Below the pieces are notes generated by a model, which saw only the letters and a program-made list of their open reading frames with translations, ran no database searches and was not told where the DNA came from. The translations under genes were made by a program, and so were the position numbers. From Cololabis saira (lineage: Eukaryota > Chordata > Actinopteri > Beloniformes > Belonidae): a stretch of 64,000 nucleotides of DNA. Shown one piece after another: positions 26,153-36,810 of this stretch (the first letter of the stretch is position 1; each line of letters begins with the position of its first letter). The stretch spans positions 12,703,170-12,767,169 of the forward strand of contig NC_084597.1 in assembly GCF_033807715.1 (NCBI RefSeq). The letters run 5' to 3'.

Positions 26153-26497
26153 ATTCAAATTCAGTTTCTAGTGGCACATATTTCTGCCCATACAGTAGTT
26201 CTCTATTGCACCAAAACTGCAGTCGTACTGTATATTCACTTCAGGAAAAATCTTGAAAGAGTGCCAGTATGCAGAAATTGCAGCTGTGAACTATCCAGTT
26301 AGAAATACTTTTCTAACTCCCCCTGAGAGTTATCTTCTGCTATTCATCTTCCACTTGCAGTCAGTGGTAGGTATCAAATATTCCACCCTGACTGCTATAT
26401 TCACTAACAGTGCTGCAGAGTTAGAATGGTCTCCGGATGCCAAAATGTATTTCCTAGCGGGGTTTTGCAAACTGACATCATGTCACTACGGATAATT
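26153..26497. other. Unassigned unique flank
   Basis: Nothing recognised in about 345 bp. Confidence 0.5.
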
Positions 26498-28227
26498 ACA
26501 ACCCCAATTCCAAAAGAAAATGTTTGGACACTGTTAAATGTAAATAAAACCCATATTTTATTCAGAATGTGACATAGAAAATGGTCTAAATGTTTAGACT
26601 AAAGAAATCTACCACCTTTAAGAGAAAAAGTAAGGTCAATTTGAACAGTGTGGTTATCACTGTGGCAAGAAAGTTTCTAGTTTAAATCCTGGTGGGGGCT
26701 TCTCTTGTGAAGTTTGCGTATTCCTCCCTGTGCATGCATGGGCTCTCTCCAGGTAGTCCAGCCACCACATTTTTCATATCAGGATGCATAAATAGTTTTC
26801 AGTTGGTGAAGGGCCTGGACGGCAGGCCAGCTCAGCATCAGAACTTTTCAACTACAAATCCATACTGTTGTAACGCAAGCAGTATGCAGTTTAGCATTTT
26901 CTTAGTGAAAGATGCAAAGCCTTCCCTGGAAAATAGATTTTCTGGATGGGAGCATATGCTGCTCTAAAGCCCGTATATCCGGCATTGGCGTTTCCTTCCC
27001 AGATGTGCAAGAAGTTGCATATTCCATAGGCATTAAAGCATTTCATCAGAGAAGCATGCTTTTGAACTCAGCACTGATAACAAGCCAAAGGGTTTAATCC
27101 AGAGCACGCAACATCAACGGCTTTCAAAGAGAAATTCAGACTTCAGTTCATCTGACCACAGGACAGTTTTACACCGTCTGTAGAAGATGAGACATTCAAA
27201 GTCTTTGCAATCTTAAGATCATTATTCTGAAATTGTTTCACAGTTTGTAAATGCAGCTTTTTGCAGAGTAGTGACACTCTGTAACATGACTTGTTACAAA
27301 CCAATCATGTCACTGACCTGATGCCAGTTAACCTAATTAGTTGCAAGACGTTTTTGCAGGTGTTTATAATTGTACTGCCACTTAATTTTGTGACATGTGT
27401 TGCCGCCATAAAATTCAAGGTGTGTTATTAGTTTTCACGACATTAATGTCTATTAGGGCTGGGCGATATGGACCAAAAGTCATATCTCGATATTTTCTAG
27501 CTAAATGGCGATACTCGATATATATCTCGATATTTTTTCTGTGCCTTAATTGGGGTTTCCCCCAAAGCATTATAGCATAGCATCTCTGTTAGCTTCATTT
27601 TTTTTCTGAGGCAAACCCTTAAAAAAACAGTTAGTTTTAATACAATGCCTCGTGCCAAATGTCACACAGGTTCCTTTATTAACAGAGGTCTGCACAATAT
27701 CAAAATGTATAAAACAAATGAAATAAAAATAAACTGCCTGCATATATAGAATACAAATGCTTCTTGAATAAAATAAAACAAATATCCCTTTCCTGCATAA
27801 CAATTAAATTAAAATACACTGCAATTAATACAATGTAGACAGTAACAGGCAGACTTTTCCACTGAGGTTGACAGTTGTGCAAATAACAAAACATTTGTGC
27901 AAATCTCAAATAAAACATTCAAGTCAATTTGTCACAAAATAAGCTATATCAAAATCATTTAAAAAAAAAAATGTAAAAAAAAAAAATATATATATATATA
28001 TATTTTTTTTTAAATCGATATAAACGATATTGTCTCGCACCATATCGTGTTTGAAAATATATCGATATATATTAAAATCTCGATATATCGCCCAGCCCTA
28101 GTCTATCCTCTAAAACGTAATACGTTTTCTGTGTTCTGGTGTGAATAAAATCTGGATTTATGTGATTTTCAGATCTTGCCCTCTGTTTCTTTACTTTTAC
28201 ACCTTGTTCCAACCTTTCCTTTGTTGT
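26498..28227. mobile_element. Decayed DNA transposon with ACAACCCCAATTCCA end, split by a hAT
   Basis: The left end ACAACCCCAATTCCAAAAGA and following GTAAATAAAACCCATATTTT match, from memory, a very common teleost transposon with AATTGGGGTTGT ends. Inner words such as CTGACCACAGGACAGTTTT and ACCTAATTAGTTGCAAGACG also fit it. The right part resumes after the hAT at 28101 (GTGTGAATAAAATCTGGATT) and ends in a degenerate CCAACCTTTCCTTTGTTGTA. No open transposase frame. Confidence 0.7.
27454..28100. mobile_element. hAT-like element with TAGGGCTGGGCGATAT ends
   Basis: The inverted ends are TAGGGCTGGGCGATAT at 27454 and ATATCGCCCAGCCCTA ending 28100. GTCTAT lies directly outside both ends (27448-27453 and 28101-28106), a 6 bp match where hAT elements usually have 8. 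The interior is AT-rich with CGATAT repeats near both ends and no transposase. It interrupts the older element at 26498-28227. Confidence 0.82.
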
Positions 28228-28232
28228 AGAAA

Positions 28233-31200
28233 AAACATTGAAAACTTACAAAAAATACTGTCTTTCAAGTAATGGCCTTAACTATAATAAAAGTAAAAAA
28301 GAACTGTTGCGTCACTAACAACTGAGCCCAACTGCTTCAACACCAATCGCTCTTCTCAGCTGCTTAAAATGTTTAAAGGGTCACCACGTTGTTTATGGCG
28401 TATTAAGGTGTATACAGAATGAGTCACAACACTGAGACAGGCAAAGTCTCAGACAGAGAGACTCCTAATCAATAGCACTTTAATGGTCGTCTTTATAGCT
28501 GCGGACTTGTCCTACCAGCCTGGCACTCTGTGCTCTCCCTTTCTTGCTCTCAAGGCACGGTAGTAGCCAGGCTGCCTCTCTGAAGGACATTCGAAGAGTT
28601 TCAAAGGCGATAACAAATCAAACTGTTCCCCGATTCTAATATCAAACAGGCCTGGTGTCAGCATTTATTAGAAAAATCAGCCCCCCTCATCCCCCCCAAC
28701 CCCTCCCGTACCCGTTCCAACCCCTCGTCTCCCCTCCCTTCACTCTCCCACTTGCAGTATTCCAACACACAGCGGTCCTTTGAAGTCAAAAGAATGCAGG
28801 ATCACAAATTACCCAGGAGACGTAGCTGATAGTCTTTGAAGCCCTCCTTTGATAGTGTTGTTTTCTCTGCTCCCCAAGCATCTCTATCCCTCTGTCTTTC
28901 ACTCGCTTTTCACTCCTTTCCACGCACAATACGCTGCAGCTTACAAACGTAGATCTGATCTATTCAATGGTGACATTACACATTACAACACATATTAATA
29001 AAAATGACCCTGTGGAGATGGACAGGAGCCTTTTATGAAACATTTGAAAGAGAACCGGATGTGGAAACAAGAAACCTGATCCCAACAACTTTTACTGGAC
29101 ATGCACTGGTTGTTTTGACATTAAAATATATTTAAGAGAGGCCTTCGAACCACCTGCCGGCGTGACGAGTTGAGCTCTGCTGTGACTGAAGCTTGGAGCC
29201 TTATGGTACAGTCGGCTTTCTCTTCCCACAAGTAATGACAGATGGCATGTCCATGGGCGTGATGTAATCTTCCCTCAGCCACAGTCTTTTAACAACTTTT
29301 CTTCAGCATTGCCTGTGCAGATGTAGTTGTCACAGATCAATTCTTTTAACTCAGGGTCTGTCCTCATTACATCTTAGGAAGACAAATGTGAAGACATTCA
29401 CAAGCTATTTCCATATATCAGACAGCCTGGTAACCACCCCCCCCCAAAAGAAAAAAAAAAGATGTAAAAAAGAGACAATAAAGTCTCACTTGTAAAATGG
29501 CTGATGTCTGTTTAGAGCTACAAGAAAGGCAGCCAAATATTCTTCCCACCAAAGACTAAAAAAACCTGAGGGAAAACATATTTCATACACAAATTTCAAA
29601 ATGAGCTGTCTGCTCTCAAACAGATTTTCAGATATTGCAGAGCTGAGACCAGATTAAAGAGTCAAAAATGCACTGCATTGATCATTTTATATTTCAACAG
29701 CTATCCACTTTTAAGGACTTTGCCTTTGTGGCTTTCTCACTCTTGTTTGATATATATTTATAGTACGAATGGGGCTTCCAGCAAGTAGCTGATTTCATGT
29801 GCAAAACAGGCCATTATTTCTTCTTTTTATTGACAAGTTCGCTCCCCTGAGAAACAGTGGGATTACATCTGCTGTCTATCAGTGCTATGTCGTAATCTAG
29901 TCGATACTTCCAAGGACACTTTGACCATGCACGTTTTAAGCTCTGACTTTTCAGTGGGCACTGCACTGACTAAACCGTCATGACTCACTAACACCTCACA
30001 TTGACTCATCATGTAAATGAGGCACTGAGGACACTTTAAAAGTGAGAATCCTAACTTTTTTTGATCAGATTTCTTTTAAGTTTCATTTCCTCTTTATGTC
30101 AAATGATCTAAAATTGAAATAAGGGCCCTGAGCACCAATAAAACCGATACCGCACTCCTGTTCTTTACTTTTTAATCACCTGGGAATTCAGCACATCATC
30201 TTCATAAAAACCAGTGCAGACCATTTCCTGAGAGATGATGCAACTGTTTTGAATTTGAGTGTAATGACAGTTCATTGTAGTTGGGTTTTTAAACTCCTTT
30301 CATAAATCTTAAATGGCCTCTTCTTGATTAAAGACTGGCTTCTCGAGAGCTCCTTTGTGTGCCTTTGTGTTTGACAGTTTTGACAAACCCCGCTTTGCTT
30401 TTGAACAATGTTGAATAACACCATCGCCTTCCTGTGAGCATGACATGCACTTGAAGGGCAATATGTCACATGGTGAGATAGATGGTAACACACAAATGCT
30501 CAAGTGCACTTGCACATCTCCCGCTGGTTTGAGAAAGCATATGCACTCCCTCCCTGATGTAGAGAGCTAGCAGCATCGCTCTGGTGGTTTGGGAGCTTCA
30601 CGTCCACTTAGGTAATTAACAGTGATCAAGGGTCGTCCTGCCTGTCATAGTTGCCTCATATTACTGCCTGTTCAAAAGGATTCAAACTCACTGGCCTGAG
30701 CTGAAAGGAAAGCTACACACAAGCTCATACTCACATCCAATAAGCCCCCGGTGTAAATGTGAGTATAGGTTTTTGAGGTGGGTGCTAGAATCTGACTTAT
30801 TTAATATGAACAAGGGGAAGATCAAGAGCCTTCCACCCACATCCAGCGAAGGCTTTGAAAGGGACCCAAAACATAAAACAGTCGTGAATACTTTTATGCG
30901 GAACTGCATGACTTATATTTTAAATAGGAGACACTCATAAAAGAGGTGGTCATTGTGATATTTTTGTTGTTGGATTTGATAGGGACGATTTCAGAATTAC
31001 ATTATAGTGCATGCAGTGCAATTGATTCAAATATATTTGGGCATTGCCACAATTTTTGTTGTTATATGCTATTTACAGAGGTAAATACCAAATGCAGTCC
31101 AATCTCTTCCAAAGAACAGAATGGGTGTAATAAAAGTTAGTTGTTTTTTTTCTGCATATTAATGGTTTGTTTGGCCAAACCTGAAGCAACACACATTTGA

Positions 31201-31409
31201 TCTTCCAACGGAGGCTTTTTATTTTGGTCATGAGTGTGTGTGAAAGTGTTTGTCCTTCCTCAGCCCTCTTCACAGTCTCCCATATTTACTGACCCCTAAA
31301 AAAACCAAACCTGATTCTGTCAAAGAGGACTAAAATCATGTACAGTGGGACATGAAAAGAGCAGGAAAGGAAATACAAGGCACCGATGGGTCCAGCTTAG
31401 TGACTGATT
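28233..31409. other. Quiet 3.2 kb block without recognised repeats
   Basis: I see no terminal repeats, tandem arrays or transposon protein traces, only a C-rich stretch near 28681-28735 and a C/A run at 29437-29460. It is the longest stretch in the window free of recognised TEs. No exon is supported: frames are under 75 codons and lack motifs. A conserved non-coding function is possible but not shown. Confidence 0.5.
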
Positions 31410-31566
31410 CCCCTTTTTCCACCGAACCATTTCCAGGGCTGGTTCTGGGCAAGTGCTGAGTTTAGAACCAGGCTTTCTGTTTCCACTGACAAAGAACTGG
31501 CTCCGGGCCAGAAAAAGCGGTTCCGGGTAGCACCAACTCCTTGCTGGGCTAGAGGAAAGAACTGCT
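31410..31566. repeat. Fragment of a TTTCCACC/GGTTC-type foldback element
   Basis: CCTTTTTCCACCGAACCATT and repeated GGTTCT, GAACCAG and GAACTGG words resemble one end of a teleost foldback family. The other end is absent; a Tc1-like end abuts at the TA at 31567. Confidence 0.4.
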
Positions 31567-31901
31567 TACAGTGGGGCAAAAAAGTATTTAGTCAGCCACC
31601 ACTTAAAAAGATGAGAGAGGCCTGTAATTTTCATCACACAGTAGGTATACTATATATATGCGTGGAAAGAATCCAAGAAATCACATTGTAAGATTTTTAC
31701 TGAATTAAATGGTAAATTCCTCAGTAAAATAAGTATTTGGTCACCTACAAACAAGCAAGATTTCTGGCTTTCACAGACCTGTAACTTCTTCTTTAAGAGG
31801 CTCCTCTGTCTTCCACTCGTTACCTGTATTAATGGCAACTGTTTAAACTGGTTATCAGTATAAAAGACACCTGTCCACAACCTCAAACAGTCACACTCCA
31901 A
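31567..31901 (+). mobile_element. Tc1/mariner left end (5' untranslated region only)
   Basis: TACAGTGGGGCAAAAAAGTA at 31567 starts with the TA target and the CAGTGGGGCAAAAAAGT end of a common teleost Tc1 family. It continues with AAGTATTTGGTCACCTACAA, CTTTAAGAGGCTCCTCTGTC and AAAAGACACCTGTCCACAAC. The element stops at about 31901, just where the transposase start codon is expected, so the gene and right end are missing. Confidence 0.85.
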
Positions 31902-32656
31902 TGTAAGTAGTTTCTTTATATTATTTTAGTTAAAGTGTCTCTGACATGAAGAATGGATAGATTTGATCCAATTAGTTAAATGTTATTGAGAATCATGTGT
32001 TTGGTTATTGGAGAGATTTGTGGTCATTTAATATGTATTCAACATGCTTTAAAGAGTGAATTCATGAGTTATTTGTCAAGATCATGTAATTTTTTTCTTT
32101 TTCTTTCTATTTAGAACCATAGCAAACATCCAGAAACTGTTTCCTGGTGGTTGTGTGGCTCCAGTGAGAACATTCATTCACTACAAATGTTTTTGTAGGG
32201 TGGTAGGTACCAATACAGATACCCTGAGCCACCACTGGGTGCCTCCTCCCAGTGGAGAGGAGGGAACATGACATGGCACTTTCTGACAGCTGCCCCCGGA
32301 TTTGTGTAGCAAATACGTTTCATCGGGCTTCATCAGTGATTTCAGGTAGTGGGATCAATCTGGAAACTGGGCAGAGGTATTCTCGGCCTTGGATAATGAC
32401 CTTAGCACTACAAACCATTCCATCGTTTCAAGGGCAGGTTTCAGTTATCCTTCCGATAGGCTATGTTGCTGATGGGGCGGCCCGACTCCTCTCTTCCTCA
32501 GGCAATCTACTGTGCAAGTGAGCTCCTCGGCAGGCGAAGATGACGTCACAGTCAGATTCTGGCTGATCATTTTTGGACAGCCTTCATTCGCTACTACCTT
32601 TCAAACGAGGCAAAAATGGGAAACTGAGGTCAGGTCAAGTTGTATTGATAATTGAC
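31902..32656. other. Unassigned sequence
   Basis: No element recognised. A small stem CCACTGGG/CCCAGTGG lies near 32231-32256. Confidence 0.45.
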
Positions 32657-32657
32657 C

Positions 32658-32689
32658 CCCAGTATCGAGCATCATGGCTCGATACTGGG
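32658..32689. repeat. Perfect 13 bp stem palindrome with adjacent third copy
   Basis: CCCAGTATCGAGC (32658-32670), a 6-base loop, then GCTCGATACTGGG (32677-32689). A further direct copy AGTATCGAGCTATGATG follows at 32692. Confidence 0.9.
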
Positions 32690-32863
32690 AAAGTATCGAG
32701 CTATGATGCAAAGATTATCGCTGTCAACATCCATATGAATGTTAAAGTCACCCACTATGTTGAATTTATCTGTACTGATCAATAAACCAGATAGGAAATC
32801 TGAAAATTCAGACAGAAACTCCAGATAAGCACCAGCAGGGGGCCGGTACACTACCACTAACAA
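32672..32863 (-). pseudogene. LINE apurinic-like endonuclease fragment
   Basis: A 63-residue frame contains VVYRPP near its start and IVGDFNIHMDV around residues 36-46. The G-D-F-N-x-H block is the conserved Asp/Asn motif of LINE endonucleases, which nick target DNA for reverse transcription. Upstream blocks lie beyond the inserted LINE tail. The usual downstream motifs and the reverse transcriptase are lost. Confidence 0.8.
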
Positions 32864-32867
32864 AGCT

Positions 32868-33202
32868 GTCTATTAATAGTTTTAAACAGAGATTGAAGAC
32901 CAGCCTTATTGATCAAGCGTCTAGAAGTGCTTCCACTTAATGTGGACTCACTTCTGCACGTGCACACCGAGAAATTGTCTGTTTATATCCATCTTTTTTG
33001 AATGCTGTTTTTTTTTTTTTTTTGTGTGTTTTTTTTGCTCTTGCTATTAGTTCAATACAATCTATTTTTCCTGGTGAGAACTTTGAATAAGCCCATTTAG
33101 GGCTTCCTTTCTCACCTGCACATATTTTCATGTTTTTTTATGTTTATTTAAACTTTTGTACCGTTTTTTTTATGTTGTGCAAATAAACAAACAAATCAAA
33201 TC
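32868..33202 (+). mobile_element. LINE 3' tail inserted in another LINE
   Basis: It begins with the C-terminus of a LINE reverse transcriptase protein: the frame from 32869 reads SINSFKQRLKTSLIDQ and stops at 32938-32940. An untranslated region with long T-runs follows, then an AAATCAAATCAA tail. AAGCT occurs at 32863-32867 and 33203-33207, a short possible TSD. It is a 5'-truncated insertion opposite in orientation to its host LINE. Confidence 0.75.
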
Positions 33203-33693
33203 AAGCTGGCTTCTCTTATTTCCAGCTCGGGAGTCTTAGACTAAGCATGAGGCTTTCGAACGTATTATAATCACGTTTAGATTTTATTTGAAGACTAGAG
33301 TTATAGATCGCTGCTAATCCTCTACCTCGGCCCATACTTTGAGGAATATGATGATTAAAGTAGGCGGGCTGAGTTGATTCATTCAAACTAACACTCTTCC
33401 TCCTGTAGCCACGTTTCTGTTAAACAGAAAATATCACTCCTGGTCTCGGTAATTAGATTGTTTACTAATAGAAACTTGGAGCTTAACGATCGTATATTTA
33501 GTAGTCTACATCTAATTTTTTGGTCTCTAATTGGTACCAAATGCACATTTGTTTTAATTTTTACAAGGTTATTTTGATTACGCCTATATCACGCCTCATT
33601 TGGTAAACTTTTGGAGGGCGGGGAATTGACACCAATTCTATTTTGCTAGGCCCCTTGTTAGAATCTCCAATTACATAATGTGTTTCTATATTT

Positions 33694-34050
33694 TTATGGG
33701 CAGGCAGTAGTCCTCGAGAAGCAGCAGAGAAGCGTGTCGGATTCCAGCTCTGTATCCTGGCCTGGACCCTGGATTGTCAGGGGGTGTCTAATAATATTGG
33801 CCAAATTTCTAGAAATAAGAGCTGCACAATCCCGAGTGGGGTGAAGGCCGTCTCTTCTTATCAGACCGAGCTTTCCCCAAAACGTCTTCCAATTGTCAAT
33901 AAAGACCACGTCGTTTTCTGAACACCACCAAGACAACCAGCGGTGGAGCAATAACATGTGGCTAAACATATCATCACTGGTCAGATTGGGGAGGGAACCA
34001 GAGAAACCTACGGAGTCCGACATGGTTTTGGCGTAATTACACAGCGACAC
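33694..34050 (-). pseudogene. LINE ORF1 esterase-like C-terminal fragment
   Basis: A 118-residue frame contains DNWKTFWGKLGLIRRDGLHP and a following AALISRNL. The D-G-L-H-P block is the C-terminal Asp/His motif of the SGNH-type esterase domain carried by ORF1 of many L2/CR1 LINEs. The N-terminal GDS block is not present. The frame is open but isolated, so I class it as a remnant. Confidence 0.7.
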
Positions 34051-34497
34051 ATTACCTTTACTGACTTCTGACCAGTGTTGTGCTAGTTACTGAAAAATAG
34101 TAACTAGTTACCGTTACTAGTTACTTCATTAAAAAGTAACTCAGTTACTTAGACCAAAACGTAATGAGTTACTATGAAAACTGCTATAAAAAAATGCCCC
34201 ATTGCCCCTGTAGCCTCCATTTCTGCATGGTACTGTGATTTGCATTGTGCATCGTGTTCTGCATTCTGATTGGCTAAATAGTCTCCCCGCTTCTTCACTT
34301 CCTGTGTCAATAACCAGGGCTGCACATAATTATTTTGGTCTGGTGCTCAGAGGAGCCCCTGGATATGTGACTTGGGGCTCCAAAAACGCAGTGACCCGTC
34401 TCGCCGGATCGATAAAAGAGGGATGCAGGAATAAGTTATAGGCAAAACGATATTTATTCACTTATAAAGATGAATGGCTCAATATGGTCCTTTACAA

Positions 34498-34688
34498 AGT
34501 TAATTTATTTCAATAATTCAACTAGAATATGGTGTAAAAGTTAATTTATTTCAATAATTCAACTAGAATATGGTGTAAAAGTTAACTTATTTCAATAATT
34601 CAACTAGAATATGGTGTAAAAGTTAACTTATTTCAATAATTCAACTAGAATATGGTGTAAAAGTTAATCTATTTCAATAATTCAACTT
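34498..34688 (+). repeat. 41 bp tandem repeat, about 4.6 units
   Basis: Units start at 34498, 34539, 34580, 34621 and 34662 with AGTTAATTTATTTCAATAAT and end TATGGTGTAAA. Units differ by one or two T/C changes. The last is partial. Confidence 0.93.
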
Positions 34689-34908
34689 AAAAGATGAAAC
34701 TAATATATTACCTAGTCTTATTACATGCAAAGCAAGATATGTTGAACCTTTTATTTGTTATAATTTTGATGATGGAATTGTTTATTGATTTCATAAAATA
34801 TTCTCTTTTTTATTTTATTTTTTGGGGTTTTCATAAACTTTGAGCCATAATCAGAGAGCAGCGTCTTGTTGGTGCAGGCACGCTGCTGCTGCACGCAGTG
34901 ACGGAGCT

Positions 34909-34999
34909 GGCTGATTTATGGTTCCGCATTGCACCAACGCAGAGCTTACGGGGTAGGATACGCGGGACCGCGAACGTACGGTACGCGTCGCCGCGTAAC
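34909..34999 (+). repeat. CGTAGG hairpin element, copy 3 (half)
   Basis: GGCTGATTTATGGTTCCGCA through CGTACGGTACGCGTCGCCGC. The left flank GCAGCGTCTTGTTGGTGCAG (34859) is the complement of the right flank of copy 1 at 9329. Confidence 0.8.
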
Positions 35000-35000
35000 A

Positions 35001-35126
35001 TCATGCAGCCACTTCTCGGCGAACACATGTTTTCTGTTCGGGTAGTGGTTCAGTTTGGCGTATCTTTGTAGTTGGTGGTGGTGGAACGCCAAAATAATTA
35101 CTTAATGGCGCTTGCTTCTTGGACAT
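35001..35126 (-). pseudogene. Short transposase-like N-terminus with PIP-box-like motif
   Basis: From an internal Met (35126) a 41-residue frame begins MSKKQAPLSNYFGVPPPP and ends at a stop at 35001. QAPLSNYF fits the PCNA-interacting consensus Q-x-x-[ILM]-x-x-[FY]-[FY]. The frame is open another 75 codons upstream but without likeness to anything. I cannot assign a family; a motif this short can arise by chance. Confidence 0.35.
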
Positions 35127-35470
35127 TTTGACGAGACGTGTCGGGGTTTGTTCAGTAAAGCTGATCCTTACCTTTCTTCCTCCCCACCCACCGCCGCAAC
35201 GAGCATGGAGGGGGAGTAAGGACGTGCTGTGATTGGCCAGTACTAACTTTGAGTGGCGGTTCTGGGGAAAAGCTCTCCCAATAGATTTTTTAATATTAGT
35301 ATTCTGGTCTGGCCACAACCAATAATATGAGCCCCAGCTGTTGGTACGCAAAAGCGCTTAGCAGCACAAGATTGACAGCGCACTGAGGATTTTGACGGCG
35401 CATGCGCTCTGGCGGCCCACTTATGTGCAGCCCTGTCAATAACGTTGGTTGCTTAGCAACAGTGCTGAGA

Positions 35471-35719
35471 ATGGCCAATGAACTTCAGCGAGCAGCTCAA
35501 GAATGGGACCTTTTGATGAATCGTTCATTACAGTTCTCAGATATAATCGATGGTGGCATGTCGGTTTATAAGAATGTTTTTGCCCTGAAGAAAAAAGAGC
35601 GACAACAACTACCCATAACTATGTTCTTCTCTGGAAAAAACACACCTGCACCGTGGGCTTTAGAAGAAAAAGACGCTGCAGAGCGAGTCAGGATGCAGCG
35701 GCAGTCAGAAGAGCAGTGA
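35471..35719 (+). pseudogene. Tigger/pogo transposase C-terminal fragment with PIP box
   Basis: The frame from 35471 reads MANELQRAAQEWDLLMNRSL and later KKERQQLPITMFFSG. QLPITMFF fits the PIP-box consensus, which is known at the C-terminus of pogo transposase, where it binds PCNA. About 60 bp after the stop lies a Tigger-like terminal repeat (35776-35850), which is where the 3' end of such a gene belongs. The helix-turn-helix and DDE catalytic regions are absent. The assignment rests on PIP box plus terminus, not on a catalytic domain. Confidence 0.55.
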
Positions 35720-35775
35720 AATACGTGCGAGGCGGTGCTGATCTCTGCAATTTGAAGCCTTGTATAAAGTAAAAG

Positions 35776-35850
35776 GTTCATACTTCCCGCATTTCAGTTA
35801 TCACGGGTTCTTTTTGGAACGTAACCCCCGCGAAAAACGAGGGATTACTC
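35776..35850 (-). mobile_element. Tigger/pogo-like terminal inverted repeat
   Basis: Read on the minus strand it is AGTAATCCCTCGTTTTTCGC, then GGGGGTTACGTTCC, AAAAAGAACCCGTGATAAC and GGGAAGTATGAA. This CCCTCG-TTTxTCGCGGGGG layout is typical of Tigger ends as I remember them. The partner end was not found. Confidence 0.65.
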
Positions 35851-36030
35851 GAATGACAATATCTCCACGTTGCGCAACTCGGCTTACTCTCTTTTTGAAT
35901 GCACACACACACGCCCACTACGTTTCCTCTGGTCTCCGCATGTGGAAAAAAAGCTTCACTGTAGCTGGCCAGAAATAATGAAGTAACGCACCGTTTGGTA
36001 ACGGTAATTGAGTTACTGAATTAAAAACGG

Positions 36031-36810
36031 CCAGTTCCTGGTGCACAGGGAACTGCTCAACAGTTGCATACTGCTGTTATCCTTCTGCAGATTTGACTGA
36101 TGCACCAGCGATGTTAGTGACTGGAAACATCAATCTCTAGTTCTAGCGTGTTAAAAAACATAAGTGTGGAACTACGTCAGATTAGAGGAGGGGGATAGAT
36201 GCCTGTGCATAAAGAGGTTATTGATGCCACTCAAGTCCTTATAGGGTGACAGTTTTGTCAAGACAACATTTGTCATATTTACATAATAAATCTTTATGTG
36301 TTTTAAATGCATAGTAAAAGTGCAAAACTGCAGTGTTTTTGAATATCTTCTACATTGTTAATGTCACTTGTTAGATGAGAATCTGTAGCACAAAACTCTC
36401 AAAAGTCCTGTTTCCATTACTACTAGAATTGCGCAAAACCTAAATAGCGCAGAGAAAAACATAAAATGGAAACACCTAGAATTTGATAAAACTTGTCAAA
36501 TATTGCAAAATGACTTTTTAAGCTTTCACAAAGTGGTTTTTCAGATGTGTGGTGTGCCTGTTCAGCGCAAAATTGTAATGGAAACACTTTTATCGCATTT
36601 GCAAGTCATCAGCATCGCCGGTCAATCCAAAACTTCAAGATCTAACGTCCAGCTATTTTTGGTCTCATTTATATGATGTAATGTGCAGGCAAGTTAGATG
36701 TTATCATCCATTTTCTTCAAAGTCGAGAGCTTCTTTTTTTTTTATTTGAAGAGACGTCTCACAGGTGAGCTAAAGAGAGTTACCGAAATATGGCAAGAGA
36801 ACCATAAAAC
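36031..36810. other. Unassigned AT-rich sequence with ATGGAAAC words
   Basis: Several ATGGAAACA and GCGCAAAA words recur at 36408-36600, and similar GTGGAAA words recur after the next element at 37325-37410. This suggests the MITE at 36811-37301 landed inside an older foldback repeat. No clean ends. Confidence 0.35.

Larger units (their letters stand above)
32672..34072 (-). mobile_element. LINE (L2/CR1-like), minus strand, ORF1 end to endonuclease, broken
   Basis: Reading the minus strand, the order is the ORF1 esterase-like end (34050-33694), the endonuclease N-terminus (LLNIRSLSSK near 33508-33478; LTETWL near 33430-33408), a fragment ESLMLSLRLP (near 33262-33233), and the endonuclease middle with VYRPP and VGDFNIHMD (32863-32672). 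Stops and frameshifts occur between blocks. A plus-strand LINE tail (32868-33202) is inserted between ESLMLSLRLP and VYRPP. The reverse transcriptase is missing. The palindrome at 32658-32689 overlaps the end of the recognisable sequence. Confidence 0.8.
34073..36030. mobile_element. Composite DNA element with TTACTAGTTAC-type end
   Basis: The left end at 34073 is CAGTGTTGTGCTAGTTACTG followed by overlapping AGTAACTAGTTACC words, a common teleost terminus. The right side (about 35978-36030) has AATGAAGTAACGCACCG and GAGTTACTGAATTA, partly complementary to the left, but no clean terminus. Inside lie a 41 bp tandem array, a CGTAGG half, a minus-strand PIP-box frame and a Tigger 3' end. The superfamily is unresolved. 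Confidence 0.55.

Noticed and set aside
34498..34688. CRISPR-like spaced repeats
   Set aside because: Units are directly adjacent 41 bp tandem copies with no unique spacers, in a vertebrate-type sequence.
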